Of a stretch of DNA of 20,193 nt, positions 7,196-13,879 are shown one piece after another; positions within the stretch are counted from its first letter, which is position 1, and every line of letters begins with the position of its first letter. The position numbers were made by a program, and so were the translations under genes. This DNA comes from Clostridium sp. CAG:448 (lineage in GTDB: Bacteria; Bacillota; Clostridia; Oscillospirales; CAG-272). The stretch lies in NCBI GenBank assembly GCA_000433415.1, contig FR890569.1, forward strand, positions 42,086 through 62,278, read 5' to 3'. The notes under the pieces were generated by a model that was not told the DNA's origin, made no database searches, and worked only from the letters and a program-made list of their open reading frames with translations.

Positions 7196-8947
7196 ATGGA
7201 AACAATTCATGTAAAGATTAACGGCACCTCTTATGAGGTACCCAAGGGTTCCACAGTTCTTGAAGCCGCCAGAGCGGCAAAGGTGGAAATTCCCACATTG
7301 TGCTATCTGAAGGATATCAACGAAATCGGCGCCTGTCGCCTTTGCCTGGTCGAGGCATCCGAGGGCGGTAAGCCCTTCCGTATGGTCACCGCCTGCGTAT
7401 ATCCGGCAAGCGAAGGGATGGAAATCCTGACCAATACCCCCAAGGTAATCAAATTCCGCAAGATGAACCTGGAGCTTCTGCTTTCCAATCACAACCGCGA
7501 GTGTCTGTCCTGTGTGCGCTCAACCACCTGCGAATTGCAAAAGCTTTGCAACGACTATCACGTCGATGAGCATCATTTTTCCGGTGTCAAAACCGCATCC
7601 AAGATTGATGATTCTTCCGTATCCATCGTACGCGATAACAGTAAATGTGTCCTTTGCCGCCGCTGTGTGGCTGCATGCAAAAAGACGCAGGGAATCGGCG
7701 TCATCGGCGCAAACGACCGCGGATTTGATACACACATTGCCTGCGCATTTGAAGCGCCGCTTGCCTCCACCTCCTGTATCAACTGCGGACAGTGCGTTGT
7801 GGCATGTCCGACCGGTGCATTGCACGAGGTAGACGACACCGCAAAGGTATTTGCGGCATTGGCTGATCCGGACAAACACGTTCTGATCTGCACTGCGCCT
7901 TCCGTACGTGCACAGATCGGCGAATGCTTCGGCTATGAGCCCGGCACGGACTGCGAAGGAAAAATGGTTGCCGCCATCCGCCGTCTCGGATTTGAGGGTG
8001 TCTATGACATGAATCTCTCTGCGGACCTGACCATTATCGAAGAGGCAAACGAATTGCTCGGCAGAATTCAGAACGGCGGTGCACTTCCCATGATCACCTC
8101 CTGTTCGCCCGGATGGATCAAATTCTGTGAGCACTATTTCCCGGAACTGACGGAAAATCTGTCCACCTGCAAATCGCCTCAGCAGATGTTTGGCGCCATG
8201 GTCAAGACGTATTACGCGCAAAAAATGGGCTGGGATCCAAAGGATATTTTCTTTGTATCCGCCATTCCGTGCACTGCAAAGAAGTTTGAGGTCGGCAGAG
8301 CCGATCAGTCTGCCGCAGGTGACGGCATTCCGGACGTGGATGTTGCCATTACAACGAGAGAACTTGGCAGAATGATTCAGACGGCAGGTATCAATTTCAA
8401 ACAGCTTGGCGATGAAGCTTTTGACGATGCCTTCGCCATCGGCTCCTCTGCGGGTGCAATCTTCGGTGCAACCGGAGGTGTCATGGAAGCAGCATTGCGC
8501 TATGCCGCGGAAGTCATTCTCGGAACCGAACTGGAAAAGATCGAGTTTGAGGAAGTCCGCGGAACCGATCCGATCAAATTCGCCGCATATAAACTGGGCG
8601 ATATGACCGTTAAGGTAGCTGTGGCGTCCGGTACCGCGAACGCAAAGAAGCTTCTGCGTGATGTGGAATCCGGTGCGGTCGATGTACAGTTTATCGAGGT
8701 CATGGCTTGTCCCGGCGGTTGTGTCAACGGCGGCGGTCAGCCGTATCAACCGGCATCTGTGCGCATGACTACCGATCTTCGCGCCGTCAGAGCCGCTGTT
8801 CTGTACAATGACGATAAGAATTGCGACCTGCGCAAATCTCAGGACAATGCGGGCGTTTGGAAACTGTATGAGGAGTTCTTAGGAAAGCCCAACAGCGAAA
8901 CCGCACATCATGTTCTGCATACCAGTTATGTAAAACGCGGACTCTGA
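7196..8947 (+). CDS. hydA: [FeFe]-hydrogenase catalytic subunit (HydA/HndD type)
   Basis: A 583-residue H2-forming subunit. Domains in order: N-terminal 2Fe-2S ferredoxin (Cys36, 47, 50, 67), His-Cys3 4Fe-4S site (His99, Cys103, Cys106, Cys112), two 4Fe-4S motifs (Cys151/154/157/161 and Cys194/197/200/204), then the H-cluster domain. L1 reads TSCSPGW (301-307), L2 IPCTAKKFE (357-365) and L3 EVMACPGGC followed by VNGGGQP (501-516, Cys505 and Cys509). L1 differs from textbook TSCCPxW at its second cysteine. Length resembles HndD; the extra C-terminal 2Fe-2S domain of the Thermotoga enzyme is absent. SD AAAGGAG is about 11 bases before the ATG. It is the last gene of the operon. H-cluster maturases HydEFG are not in this window. 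Confidence 0.95.
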   Translation: METIHVKINGTSYEVPKGSTVLEAARAAKVEIPTLCYLKDINEIGACRLCLVEASEGGKPFRMVTACVYPASEGMEILTNTPKVIKFRKMNLELLLSNHNRECLSCVRSTTCELQKLCNDYHVDEHHFSGVKTASKIDDSSVSIVRDNSKCVLCRRCVAACKKTQGIGVIGANDRGFDTHIACAFEAPLASTSCINCGQCVVACPTGALHEVDDTAKVFAALADPDKHVLICTAPSVRAQIGECFGYEPGTDCEGKMVAAIRRLGFEGVYDMNLSADLTIIEEANELLGRIQNGGALPMITSCSPGWIKFCEHYFPELTENLSTCKSPQQMFGAMVKTYYAQKMGWDPKDIFFVSAIPCTAKKFEVGRADQSAAGDGIPDVDVAITTRELGRMIQTAGINFKQLGDEAFDDAFAIGSSAGAIFGATGGVMEAALRYAAEVILGTELEKIEFEEVRGTDPIKFAAYKLGDMTVKVAVASGTANAKKLLRDVESGAVDVQFIEVMACPGGCVNGGGQPYQPASVRMTTDLRAVRAAVLYNDDKNCDLRKSQDNAGVWKLYEEFLGKPNSETAHHVLHTSYVKRGL

Positions 8948-8981
8948 TTTGTATCGGAGCATATCTTAAGATAATTTTTGG

Positions 8982-9022
8982 CTGTCTCTCCCTCGGTTTG
9001 ATCCGAAAAGAGGGAGGGACAG
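8982..9022 (+). other. Strong 13-bp hairpin downstream of hydA
   Basis: Arms at 8982-8994 (ctgtctctccctc) and 9010-9022 (gagggagggacag) pair over 13 positions with one G-U, around a 15-base loop. No U-run follows directly. It may protect the 3' end of the hydrogenase transcript or back up the terminator just downstream. Confidence 0.6.
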
Positions 9023-9026
9023 TCTG

Positions 9027-9052
9027 GGAACCGCCCGGAGCGGTTTCTTTTT
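9027..9052 (+). terminator. Rho-independent terminator of the hydrogenase operon
   Basis: Stem ggaaccgc (9027-9034) pairs with gcggtttc (9040-9047) with one G-U, loop of five, followed by TTTTT at 9048-9052. It lies about 80 bases after the hydA stop in the right orientation. Confidence 0.8.
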
Positions 9053-9053
9053 C

Positions 9054-9087
9054 CGGCTAATGGTTAGCAAGAGCTAACCATTAGCCG
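9054..9087. repeat. Perfect 15-bp inverted repeat with 4-base loop
   Basis: Left arm 9054-9068 (cggctaatggttagc) and right arm 9073-9087 are exact reverse complements around AAGA. It follows the terminator directly and stands just before the decayed permease fragment. There is no proper U-run on either side, so it is not an obvious terminator. It could be a recombination scar, a miniature-element remnant or a regulatory hairpin. Confidence 0.7.
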
Positions 9088-9109
9088 TTCTATTCAGCAT
9101 TGCGGTTAG

Positions 9110-9702
9110 CCCACCCCGGAGGATCGCCGCGCTGTGATCTCACAGTACGACGGAGATTACAGTGCCAGTATCAGCGCGGAAATTGAGGACAAATCCGTTT
9201 CTCTTGATATATACAACATGACGCACGAGATGGTAAAAATCACCGATGAAAAAAACAATCCGATTGACGTCAGTTCCGGCGGAGTGTATGTATGCATGCG
9301 CATTTCGGACAAATTCGGACTGAAAAAAGGGGATACGGTTCTGATCAAACCGTTCGGAACCAGCAAAACCTATCCCGTTACGGTCGCCGGTACTTATCGG
9401 AGCGTGTCAGAAAGCATATTGATTACAACAGAATGTGCAGATACCATCGGAATTCCATATACAATCGATTCTGTCTACACGAACGCGCCAAAGGAGAATA
9501 TCGCCAGCGAAAACAGTGCCATCCGCAATATGTCCTCCAAGCAGGATCTGATGGATTCCTTTGCAACCTTCAGATTGTCCGCCCGGGTTTCTGGATGGGA
9601 TTGGCACTGATCTTTGCCATCAGTGTATCAGGACTGATCCTGCGAAATCGGTTACATAAACTGATCCGCTCGACGGACAGTGAAAAAGAAAGGATAAACA
9701 AC
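9110..9702 (+). pseudogene. Remnant of an FtsX-like ABC transporter permease
   Basis: The frame open from 9110 (a GTG start is possible at 9134, stop at 9610) encodes an extracytoplasmic-type segment: VYVCMRISDKFGLKKGDTVL, then YPVTVAGTYRSVSESI and SSKQDLMDSFATF. This resembles the loop before a late membrane helix in large FtsX/MacB-like permeases. The ORF then ends in unrelated residues. Another frame over about 9570-9702 reads a membrane helix and basic tail (GFWMGLALIFAISVSGLIL, then RNRLHKLI) like a permease C-terminus. The N-terminal membrane part, the centre and a continuous frame are missing, so I read it as a gene that lost its 5' end and an internal segment. No partner ATPase is present. 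Assignment is by resemblance only; the C-terminal helix could instead be an N-terminal anchor of the next gene. Confidence 0.5.
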
Positions 9703-9978
9703 ATGAAAAAAACAGTATTGCATATTAACGGCATGATGTGCGGCATGTGTGAATCCCACATCAACGATGTCATTCGGCGCGAGTTCAAGATCAAAAAGGT
9801 CACCTCATCACACAGCAAAGGAATCACGGAAATTCTCAGTGAAGAGCCCCTTAACGAAGAACAGTTGCGCAATGCAATCAAACAGACCGGATATACGCTG
9901 ACGGAAATTGAAATCGCCGACGCGCCCGAGAAAAAAGGCTTTTTTGCCGCAATGAAATCCGGCAAAAAAGACAAATAA
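9703..9978 (+). CDS. Small heavy-metal-associated (HMA) domain protein
   Basis: A 91-residue protein with an HMA/CopZ-like ferredoxin-like fold: beta strand KTVLHINGM, metal-binding loop MMCGMC (C-x2-C), then SHINDVIRR, and a second half with LRNAIKQTGYTLTEIEI typical of the domain. It ends in a lysine-rich tail. It would bind a soft metal such as Cu(I), or act as a small chaperone; the metal is not determinable. AAAGGA lies about 9 bases before the ATG. The same frame stays open upstream through a membrane helix, with an ATG at 9595 giving a 127-residue membrane-anchored version. I prefer 9703 because of the ribosome site. No metal ATPase or repressor is nearby. Confidence 0.75.
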   Translation: MKKTVLHINGMMCGMCESHINDVIRREFKIKKVTSSHSKGITEILSEEPLNEEQLRNAIKQTGYTLTEIEIADAPEKKGFFAAMKSGKKDK

Positions 9979-9984
9979 CCGCTA

Positions 9985-10013
9985 TTGACAAACACGCAAA
10001 AATACAGTATAAT
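9985..10013 (+). promoter_or_regulatory. Perfect-consensus sigma-A promoter with no gene behind it
   Basis: TTGACA at 9985-9990, a 17-bp spacer and TATAAT at 10008-10013, an exact match to the sigma-A consensus. It begins 6 bases after the HMA stop codon and points rightward into 10020-10232, where no + strand protein is apparent. Confidence 0.85.
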
Positions 10014-10019
10014 CATATA

Positions 10020-10190
10020 AAAAGATCCGGACGGTCGTCGCTTGAACGAACCGTCCGGTCAGTTGTACGTGGACGCTGGAGCTGCGGACACTGAAAAGGC
10101 TGAAACTGCCATAATCCGGTATAAATGCGCTTCTTACCGCAAAATTCCTTCCCTGAATTATACAAAATTTTGATTTTGTATAATTGCATA
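10020..10190 (+). ncRNA. Candidate small noncoding RNA (3' end uncertain)
   Basis: Transcription from the consensus promoter should start near 10020. The 5' part forms a GC-rich hairpin: ccggacggt at 10027-10035 pairs with accgtccgg at 10050-10058, loop 10036-10049. About 100 unstructured-looking bases follow, then an AT-rich 13-bp palindrome. I see no SD-led ORF on this strand. It does not match 4.5S/SRP, tmRNA, RNase P, 6S or a T-box as far as I can recognise. The 3' end is a guess; without termination it would run antisense to spoIIID. Confidence 0.4.
10156..10185. repeat. AT-rich 13-bp inverted repeat between convergent transcripts
   Basis: Arms 10156-10168 (aattatacaaaat) and 10173-10185 are perfect reverse complements around TTTG. 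It lies 48 bases beyond the spoIIID stop and downstream of the orphan promoter. It could serve as a weak bidirectional terminator or a protein-binding palindrome. There is no U-run outside the arms. Confidence 0.6.
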
Positions 10191-10232
10191 TCAGGCACAA
10201 AAATCCCCTTTCGATGCCCATTTCCGGGTCAA

Positions 10233-10499
10233 TTACGCATTTTCGTGTGCCTCCAGGTACTTTTTCCGCGTTGCCTCACCGCCGCGCAGATGCCTTTCGT
10301 TTTTATTTCTTTCCAAAACCGCTTTGACTTGTTCATACAACGCGCTATTTACACGACGCAGTGTCTGCGTTACATCCTTATGTACAGTGCTTTTGCTGAT
10401 TCCGAACTGGTTGGCAACCGTACGTACAGTTGCATTGTTTTCTACAAGATACGTGCCAAGTATCACACATCGTTCCTTGCCGGTTGAAATGTACATCAT
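10233..10499 (-). CDS. spoIIID: Sporulation transcription factor SpoIIID
   Basis: An 88-residue DNA-binding protein. The start (ISTGKERCVILGTYLVENNATVR), the helix-turn-helix VANQFGISKSTVHKDVTQTL (about residues 29-48) and the RHLRGGEATRKKYL tail are diagnostic of SpoIIID, the mother-cell regulator that works with sigma-E and tunes the switch toward sigma-K. Length is normal. The start is Met at 10499 or 10496; GAGG on the reverse strand lies 8 bases before the 10499 ATG. A CATATAAT about 40 bases upstream (reverse strand) could be a -10, but I cannot separate sigma-E from sigma-A type. Its gene is convergent with the orphan promoter and divergent from the methyltransferase gene. Confidence 0.93.
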   Translation of the reverse strand: MMYISTGKERCVILGTYLVENNATVRTVANQFGISKSTVHKDVTQTLRRVNSALYEQVKAVLERNKNERHLRGGEATRKKYLEAHENA

Positions 10500-10591
10500 A
10501 AGCGATACCTCTTCATTTTTGTTTTCACTTCATTATATGGGCTGTATCGCCGGCTTAGTCATCATTTATTAAAATTTCAGGAGATTTTTCC

Positions 10592-11380
10592 ATGTCCAAT
10601 CTCAAAAACGACCTACCAAGTCATTCCGATGCATCCTGCCTTTTTGAAGGCATGACGTCAATCAACGCCATCATTCACGCCATTGAGTCCGGCACCAATG
10701 ACCGACAGATCTTACGGATTTTCTTCGACCGCGACAAAACCACAAGCAAATCGCGCGAACTTGCCTTTTTGCGCAAAGAATCCGAAAAGCTCGGATTTCA
10801 CATTGAGTTCACAAATAGTACTGTGATTGACAAAATAACAACCGGTACCACACACGGCGGCATCGTCGCCGAATGTACCCAGCGCGCGTATCCCGTATTG
10901 GATGCCACCTTTGTCCGTCAGGACGGTTTTTATGTTTTTTTGGACGGAATTGAGGATCCGTACAATTTCGGATATGTGCTCCGATCGCTCTATGCCGCAG
11001 GCGTAGACGGTGTTGTACTGTCCGAGCGAAACTGGATGAGCGCAGCCGGTACAGTTGCGCGTGCTTCCGCAGGAACCTCCGAATTGCTGTCCGTCTGCAT
11101 TGCAGACCCTGCGTCCGTACCGGGCGTTTTCCGCCAATGCGGTTACAAAATTCTTGCTGCCGGTATCCGCAATTCCGTTAGCCTTTATGACGCGGATATG
11201 CATTTTCCTCTTCTCATGATCGTCGGCGGCGAAAAGCGCGGTATCTCCGCAAAGTTGCTCTCACAGGCGGATGAAATCGTACGGATTGATTACGGAAGAG
11301 TATTCCGCGGTTCCCTCTCCGCCGCTTCTGCGGCAACCGTCCTCGCCTTTGAGGCACTGCGAAAAAACAGAAATACATAA
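10592..11380 (+). CDS. TrmH/SpoU-family RNA 2'-O-methyltransferase
   Basis: A 262-residue SPOUT methyltransferase using S-adenosylmethionine to methylate a tRNA or rRNA ribose. Motif 1 is LDGIEDPYNFGYVLRS (117-132), motif 2 is IVGGEKRGI (210-218), and motif 3 lies in the segment FRGSLSAASAATVLAFE (238-254). In motif 3 the usual asparagine of SLNVS is serine. The N-terminal about 100 residues form a substrate-binding-type domain with FEGMTSINAIIHAI. AGGAG is 8-9 bases before the ATG. The RNA target (RlmB-like 23S or another) cannot be assigned, so no symbol is given. It is divergent from spoIIID across a 92-base gap. Confidence 0.88.
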   Translation: MSNLKNDLPSHSDASCLFEGMTSINAIIHAIESGTNDRQILRIFFDRDKTTSKSRELAFLRKESEKLGFHIEFTNSTVIDKITTGTTHGGIVAECTQRAYPVLDATFVRQDGFYVFLDGIEDPYNFGYVLRSLYAAGVDGVVLSERNWMSAAGTVARASAGTSELLSVCIADPASVPGVFRQCGYKILAAGIRNSVSLYDADMHFPLLMIVGGEKRGISAKLLSQADEIVRIDYGRVFRGSLSAASAATVLAFEALRKNRNT

Positions 11381-11387
11381 AAAAGCC

Positions 11388-11416
11388 TTGTATTCCGCGT
11401 AAAACTATGATATAAT
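11388..11416 (+). promoter_or_regulatory. Sigma-A-type promoter for the membrane-protein pair
   Basis: -35 TTGTAT at 11388-11393, 17-bp spacer, -10 TATAAT at 11411-11416 with an extended TG at 11408-11409. It starts 7 bases after the methyltransferase stop. The leader of about 60 bases ends in GGAGG at 11472-11476 before the GTG start at 11486. Confidence 0.75.
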
Positions 11417-11485
11417 AACAGAAGGAATATTCTGTCCTCTTCTCTCATACGTTACAGTATAAAGCATTGACGGAGGACAAGTACA

Positions 11486-12043
11486 GTGATATATATTGCA
11501 AAAAAGGCACCGGAACGCCGCAACCTGCTCAAACACTTTTCCCGGTATCTGGTTCTATATGCTGTTTTTTCGGTTGCAGGTGTGTTTCTGCTTTCGGCAA
11601 CCGGTTACCGCGGCACCTCCGGCTCTCGGTTTGCGACAGACGTATTTCCCGCTTTATGGCTTGATCTTTTGCTGTTGGCGTCATTGTTTGTCGGCACAAT
11701 GACCTTTTTCCTGCCGGCGGTAGCCGGCACCTGCGTCGTTCTGCGCGGGGCAGCTTGCGGTGTCCGACTGGCATATGTGTCAGCGTCATCGGACATCAGT
11801 ATCACTCATACTGCAATTCTTTGGCTGACGGAAATACTTTGCGGATTGCTTTTGTGCTATGCATGCAGTTTTTGCAGACATGCATCCACCTACTTTTTTT
11901 CTAAAACGCACAAAACCGGCAAAAAACCATTTACCCCTTTTATTTCCGGTTCAATCATCAGCTTTACCCTTGTAATCACAATCCTGTCTTTTCTATTTGC
12001 ATGTGTGCATATATGCAAAATGCTTTTGTGGGCGCATATGTAA
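11486..12043 (+). CDS. Polytopic membrane protein, possibly SpoIIM-like
   Basis: A 185-residue protein with a basic N-terminus and about four hydrophobic segments (about residues 19-41, 56-85, 105-127 and 150-180). It starts at GTG with GGAGG 9 bases upstream. I do not firmly recognise it. The second hydrophobic region, running from FFLPAVAGTCVVLRGAACG, recalls the 'RGf-lG' segment of stage II sporulation protein M (DUF95), and the length fits that family, but the match is loose. It shares a promoter and orientation with the DUF624-like gene 54 bases downstream. Function unknown beyond membrane location. Confidence 0.7.
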   Translation: MIYIAKKAPERRNLLKHFSRYLVLYAVFSVAGVFLLSATGYRGTSGSRFATDVFPALWLDLLLLASLFVGTMTFFLPAVAGTCVVLRGAACGVRLAYVSASSDISITHTAILWLTEILCGLLLCYACSFCRHASTYFFSKTHKTGKKPFTPFISGSIISFTLVITILSFLFACVHICKMLLWAHM

Positions 12044-12097
12044 TGCCTTAAGGCAAATCCCGGGAACAAACGATAAAAACAAAAAGGAATCAAAAAA

Positions 12098-13108
12098 GTG
12101 GACGAACGCAAATCAAAGAAAAAATTCAAACTGTTTGATTGGACAAAAGACGGAAAAGGTGTGGAGCCGGGTGAGGATCGCACACCGAATCTGAAATTCT
12201 TTTTTAAGCAATACGGCAGAAAATTTACCCGCATCATCTCGTTGAATCTGATGATGTTGTTTCAGTTTGTGCCGATTGCCGTTGCAATTTGGCTGTACTT
12301 CACCGGTCCGACCACTCCGACCCAAAGTTATGGCAGTTATGCGGCGCTCTACGGTATGCAGACCGCGGCACCGACAGCGACCGGGAACCTTTTCTTTGTT
12401 GCGCGAATGGCACAACAGGCGCTTCCGACATACAATACCTATGTATATTGGATCATGATTCCCCTGGTTCTTTTTGTGCTGATAACATGGGGATGGCAGA
12501 ACACCGGTTCCACTTATATTCTGCGTGCCTTTGTGCGCGGTGACGGCGTTTTCTTGTTCGGGGATTATTTTCACGCCATCCGGAAAAACTTCAAGCAGGG
12601 ATTTTTCCTTGGATTGATCGATTTTTGCGCAATTGGGCTCCTCATATTCGATATTTTGTTCTTTATGAATACCGAGAGCAGTACGGTCAACAACCTGATG
12701 TACGGCTTGATCATCGCCGTGGCAATCCTGTTTTTGCTCTTGCGGATGTATATCTATCTTTTGATGATTACATTTGATATCAAAACATGGAAATTGCTGA
12801 AAAACGCCTTGATTTTCTCTGTTTTGGGCATGAAACGTAACCTCATGGCAGTGCTGGGCAATTTGCTTCTGGCTGCAATTACGATCGGCCTGATTGTCGG
12901 CTCCTCCATGCTCGGTGTCGGATTTATGGGATTACCTATTCTGCTTCCCTTCCTTTATGTGCCCGCCACCTCCGCATTTATCAATGTCTATGCAGCCTAC
13001 CCAGTCATTGATAAATACATGATACAGCCCGCACTCAAAAAAAATCCGCCGCGGACATCCCCCGACGATTCGGACGAAACGGAGGATGCACCGGAGGCGG
13101 AAGCGTGA
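12098..13108 (+). CDS. DUF624 (YesL-like) integral membrane protein
   Basis: A 336-residue membrane protein starting at GTG with AAAGGA about 9 bases upstream. About six hydrophobic segments are visible (about residues 45-68, 113-135, 168-190, 200-226, 248-272, 276-300). The segment GDGVFLFGDYFHAIRKNFKQ (149-168) resembles the characteristic block of DUF624/YesL proteins, often linked to sugar-uptake loci. The C-terminus is an acidic, proline-containing cytosolic tail (residues 320-336). No ABC transporter or glycosidase is adjacent, so the context does not support a sugar role. It ends 6 bases before the convergent deacetylase stop, with no obvious terminator between. Function unknown. Confidence 0.78.
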   Translation: MDERKSKKKFKLFDWTKDGKGVEPGEDRTPNLKFFFKQYGRKFTRIISLNLMMLFQFVPIAVAIWLYFTGPTTPTQSYGSYAALYGMQTAAPTATGNLFFVARMAQQALPTYNTYVYWIMIPLVLFVLITWGWQNTGSTYILRAFVRGDGVFLFGDYFHAIRKNFKQGFFLGLIDFCAIGLLIFDILFFMNTESSTVNNLMYGLIIAVAILFLLLRMYIYLLMITFDIKTWKLLKNALIFSVLGMKRNLMAVLGNLLLAAITIGLIVGSSMLGVGFMGLPILLPFLYVPATSAFINVYAAYPVIDKYMIQPALKKNPPRTSPDDSDETEDAPEAEA

Positions 13109-13114
13109 TTTTTA

Positions 13115-13843
13115 TTACTCATTGATCCCAATGAGCTCACTGATACGGACAAACGTATAGCCTTGCGCCAGCAATTCCGGCAAAATCAGCCGGAGTGCCT
13201 CCGGCGTAGGGCTGTTGTGTCCGATATAATCGTGCATCAGGATAATATCACCTGAGTGCACATGGCTGAGTACATTTGCCGCAATTTTTGCCGGCGGTGT
13301 GTGTGCCCAGTCCCGCGTGTCGATATTCCAAAGGATTACGCTGTATCCCAATTTGGAAGCTGCCACCCGGACATCCGTGTCAACCAATCCTTCCGGCGGG
13401 CGAAAGTATTTGGTACGGCACTCACCAAATCGGTATATTGTCGATTCGCACCGCCCGATCTCTTCCACCAGTCCTGTATAATTTTCACAAATCAGGTGCG
13501 GATGCGTATAGGTGTGATTTCCGACCTCATGTCCACGGCGGATGACCTCTTCTAAAGTATCCGGATAATGCTCGGCATTTTCTCCGACCACAAAAAACGT
13601 TGCTTTGATTCCATAAGTGTCCAGAATCTCCAGAATTTCAGGTGTATAACGCGGATGAGGCCCGTCATCAAAGGTCAGGGCAATTTTTTTTTGCGTATTT
13701 TCCTTGTGCCTGTAGATTTCAACTGCGCTGCCGTCATTCTCGCGTGCCCGATAGGCGGCTACCGGCGTCTGCAAGAGGCAAACCAGACTCAGAAGGAGCC
13801 ACAGGCATCGTGCCGCCATTTTATGATTTCGTGTGTTCTTCAT
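13115..13843 (-). CDS. Secreted polysaccharide (peptidoglycan/chitooligosaccharide) deacetylase
   Basis: A 242-residue NodB-domain enzyme with an N-terminal signal peptide or anchor (hydrophobic 11-25, possible cleavage after PVAA at about 30). Metal and catalytic motifs are all present: TFDDGP (Asp59, Asp60), NHTYTH (His110, His114), RPPEG (148-152), DTRDW (Asp178) and ILMHD (His204). It should remove N-acetyl groups from cell-wall glycan outside the membrane. AGGAG precedes the ATG on the reverse strand. It follows the PdaA-like gene by 36 bases in the same orientation, so one transcript is likely. The order and pairing suggest envelope or spore-wall modification. The exact substrate is not determinable. 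Confidence 0.92.
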   Translation of the reverse strand: MKNTRNHKMAARCLWLLLSLVCLLQTPVAAYRARENDGSAVEIYRHKENTQKKIALTFDDGPHPRYTPEILEILDTYGIKATFFVVGENAEHYPDTLEEVIRRGHEVGNHTYTHPHLICENYTGLVEEIGRCESTIYRFGECRTKYFRPPEGLVDTDVRVAASKLGYSVILWNIDTRDWAHTPPAKIAANVLSHVHSGDIILMHDYIGHNSPTPEALRLILPELLAQGYTFVRISELIGINE

Positions 13844-13879
13844 TTTTTCTCCTATGGCAAAAGCATGCCGTCACCCTGA

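Noticed and set aside
7520..8749. A 409-codon open frame on the reverse strand of hydA
   Set aside because: It lies entirely opposite a gene with all [FeFe]-hydrogenase motifs; its translation shows no domain and has the composition of an antisense shadow.
9054..9110. An insertion sequence or transposon end
   Set aside because: There is one inverted repeat but no transposase, no target duplication and no second copy in the window.
10027..10058. A tRNA or SRP RNA in the orphan transcript
   Set aside because: There is no cloverleaf, no T-loop consensus and no SRP GGAA-type tetraloop motif; only one strong hairpin is clear.
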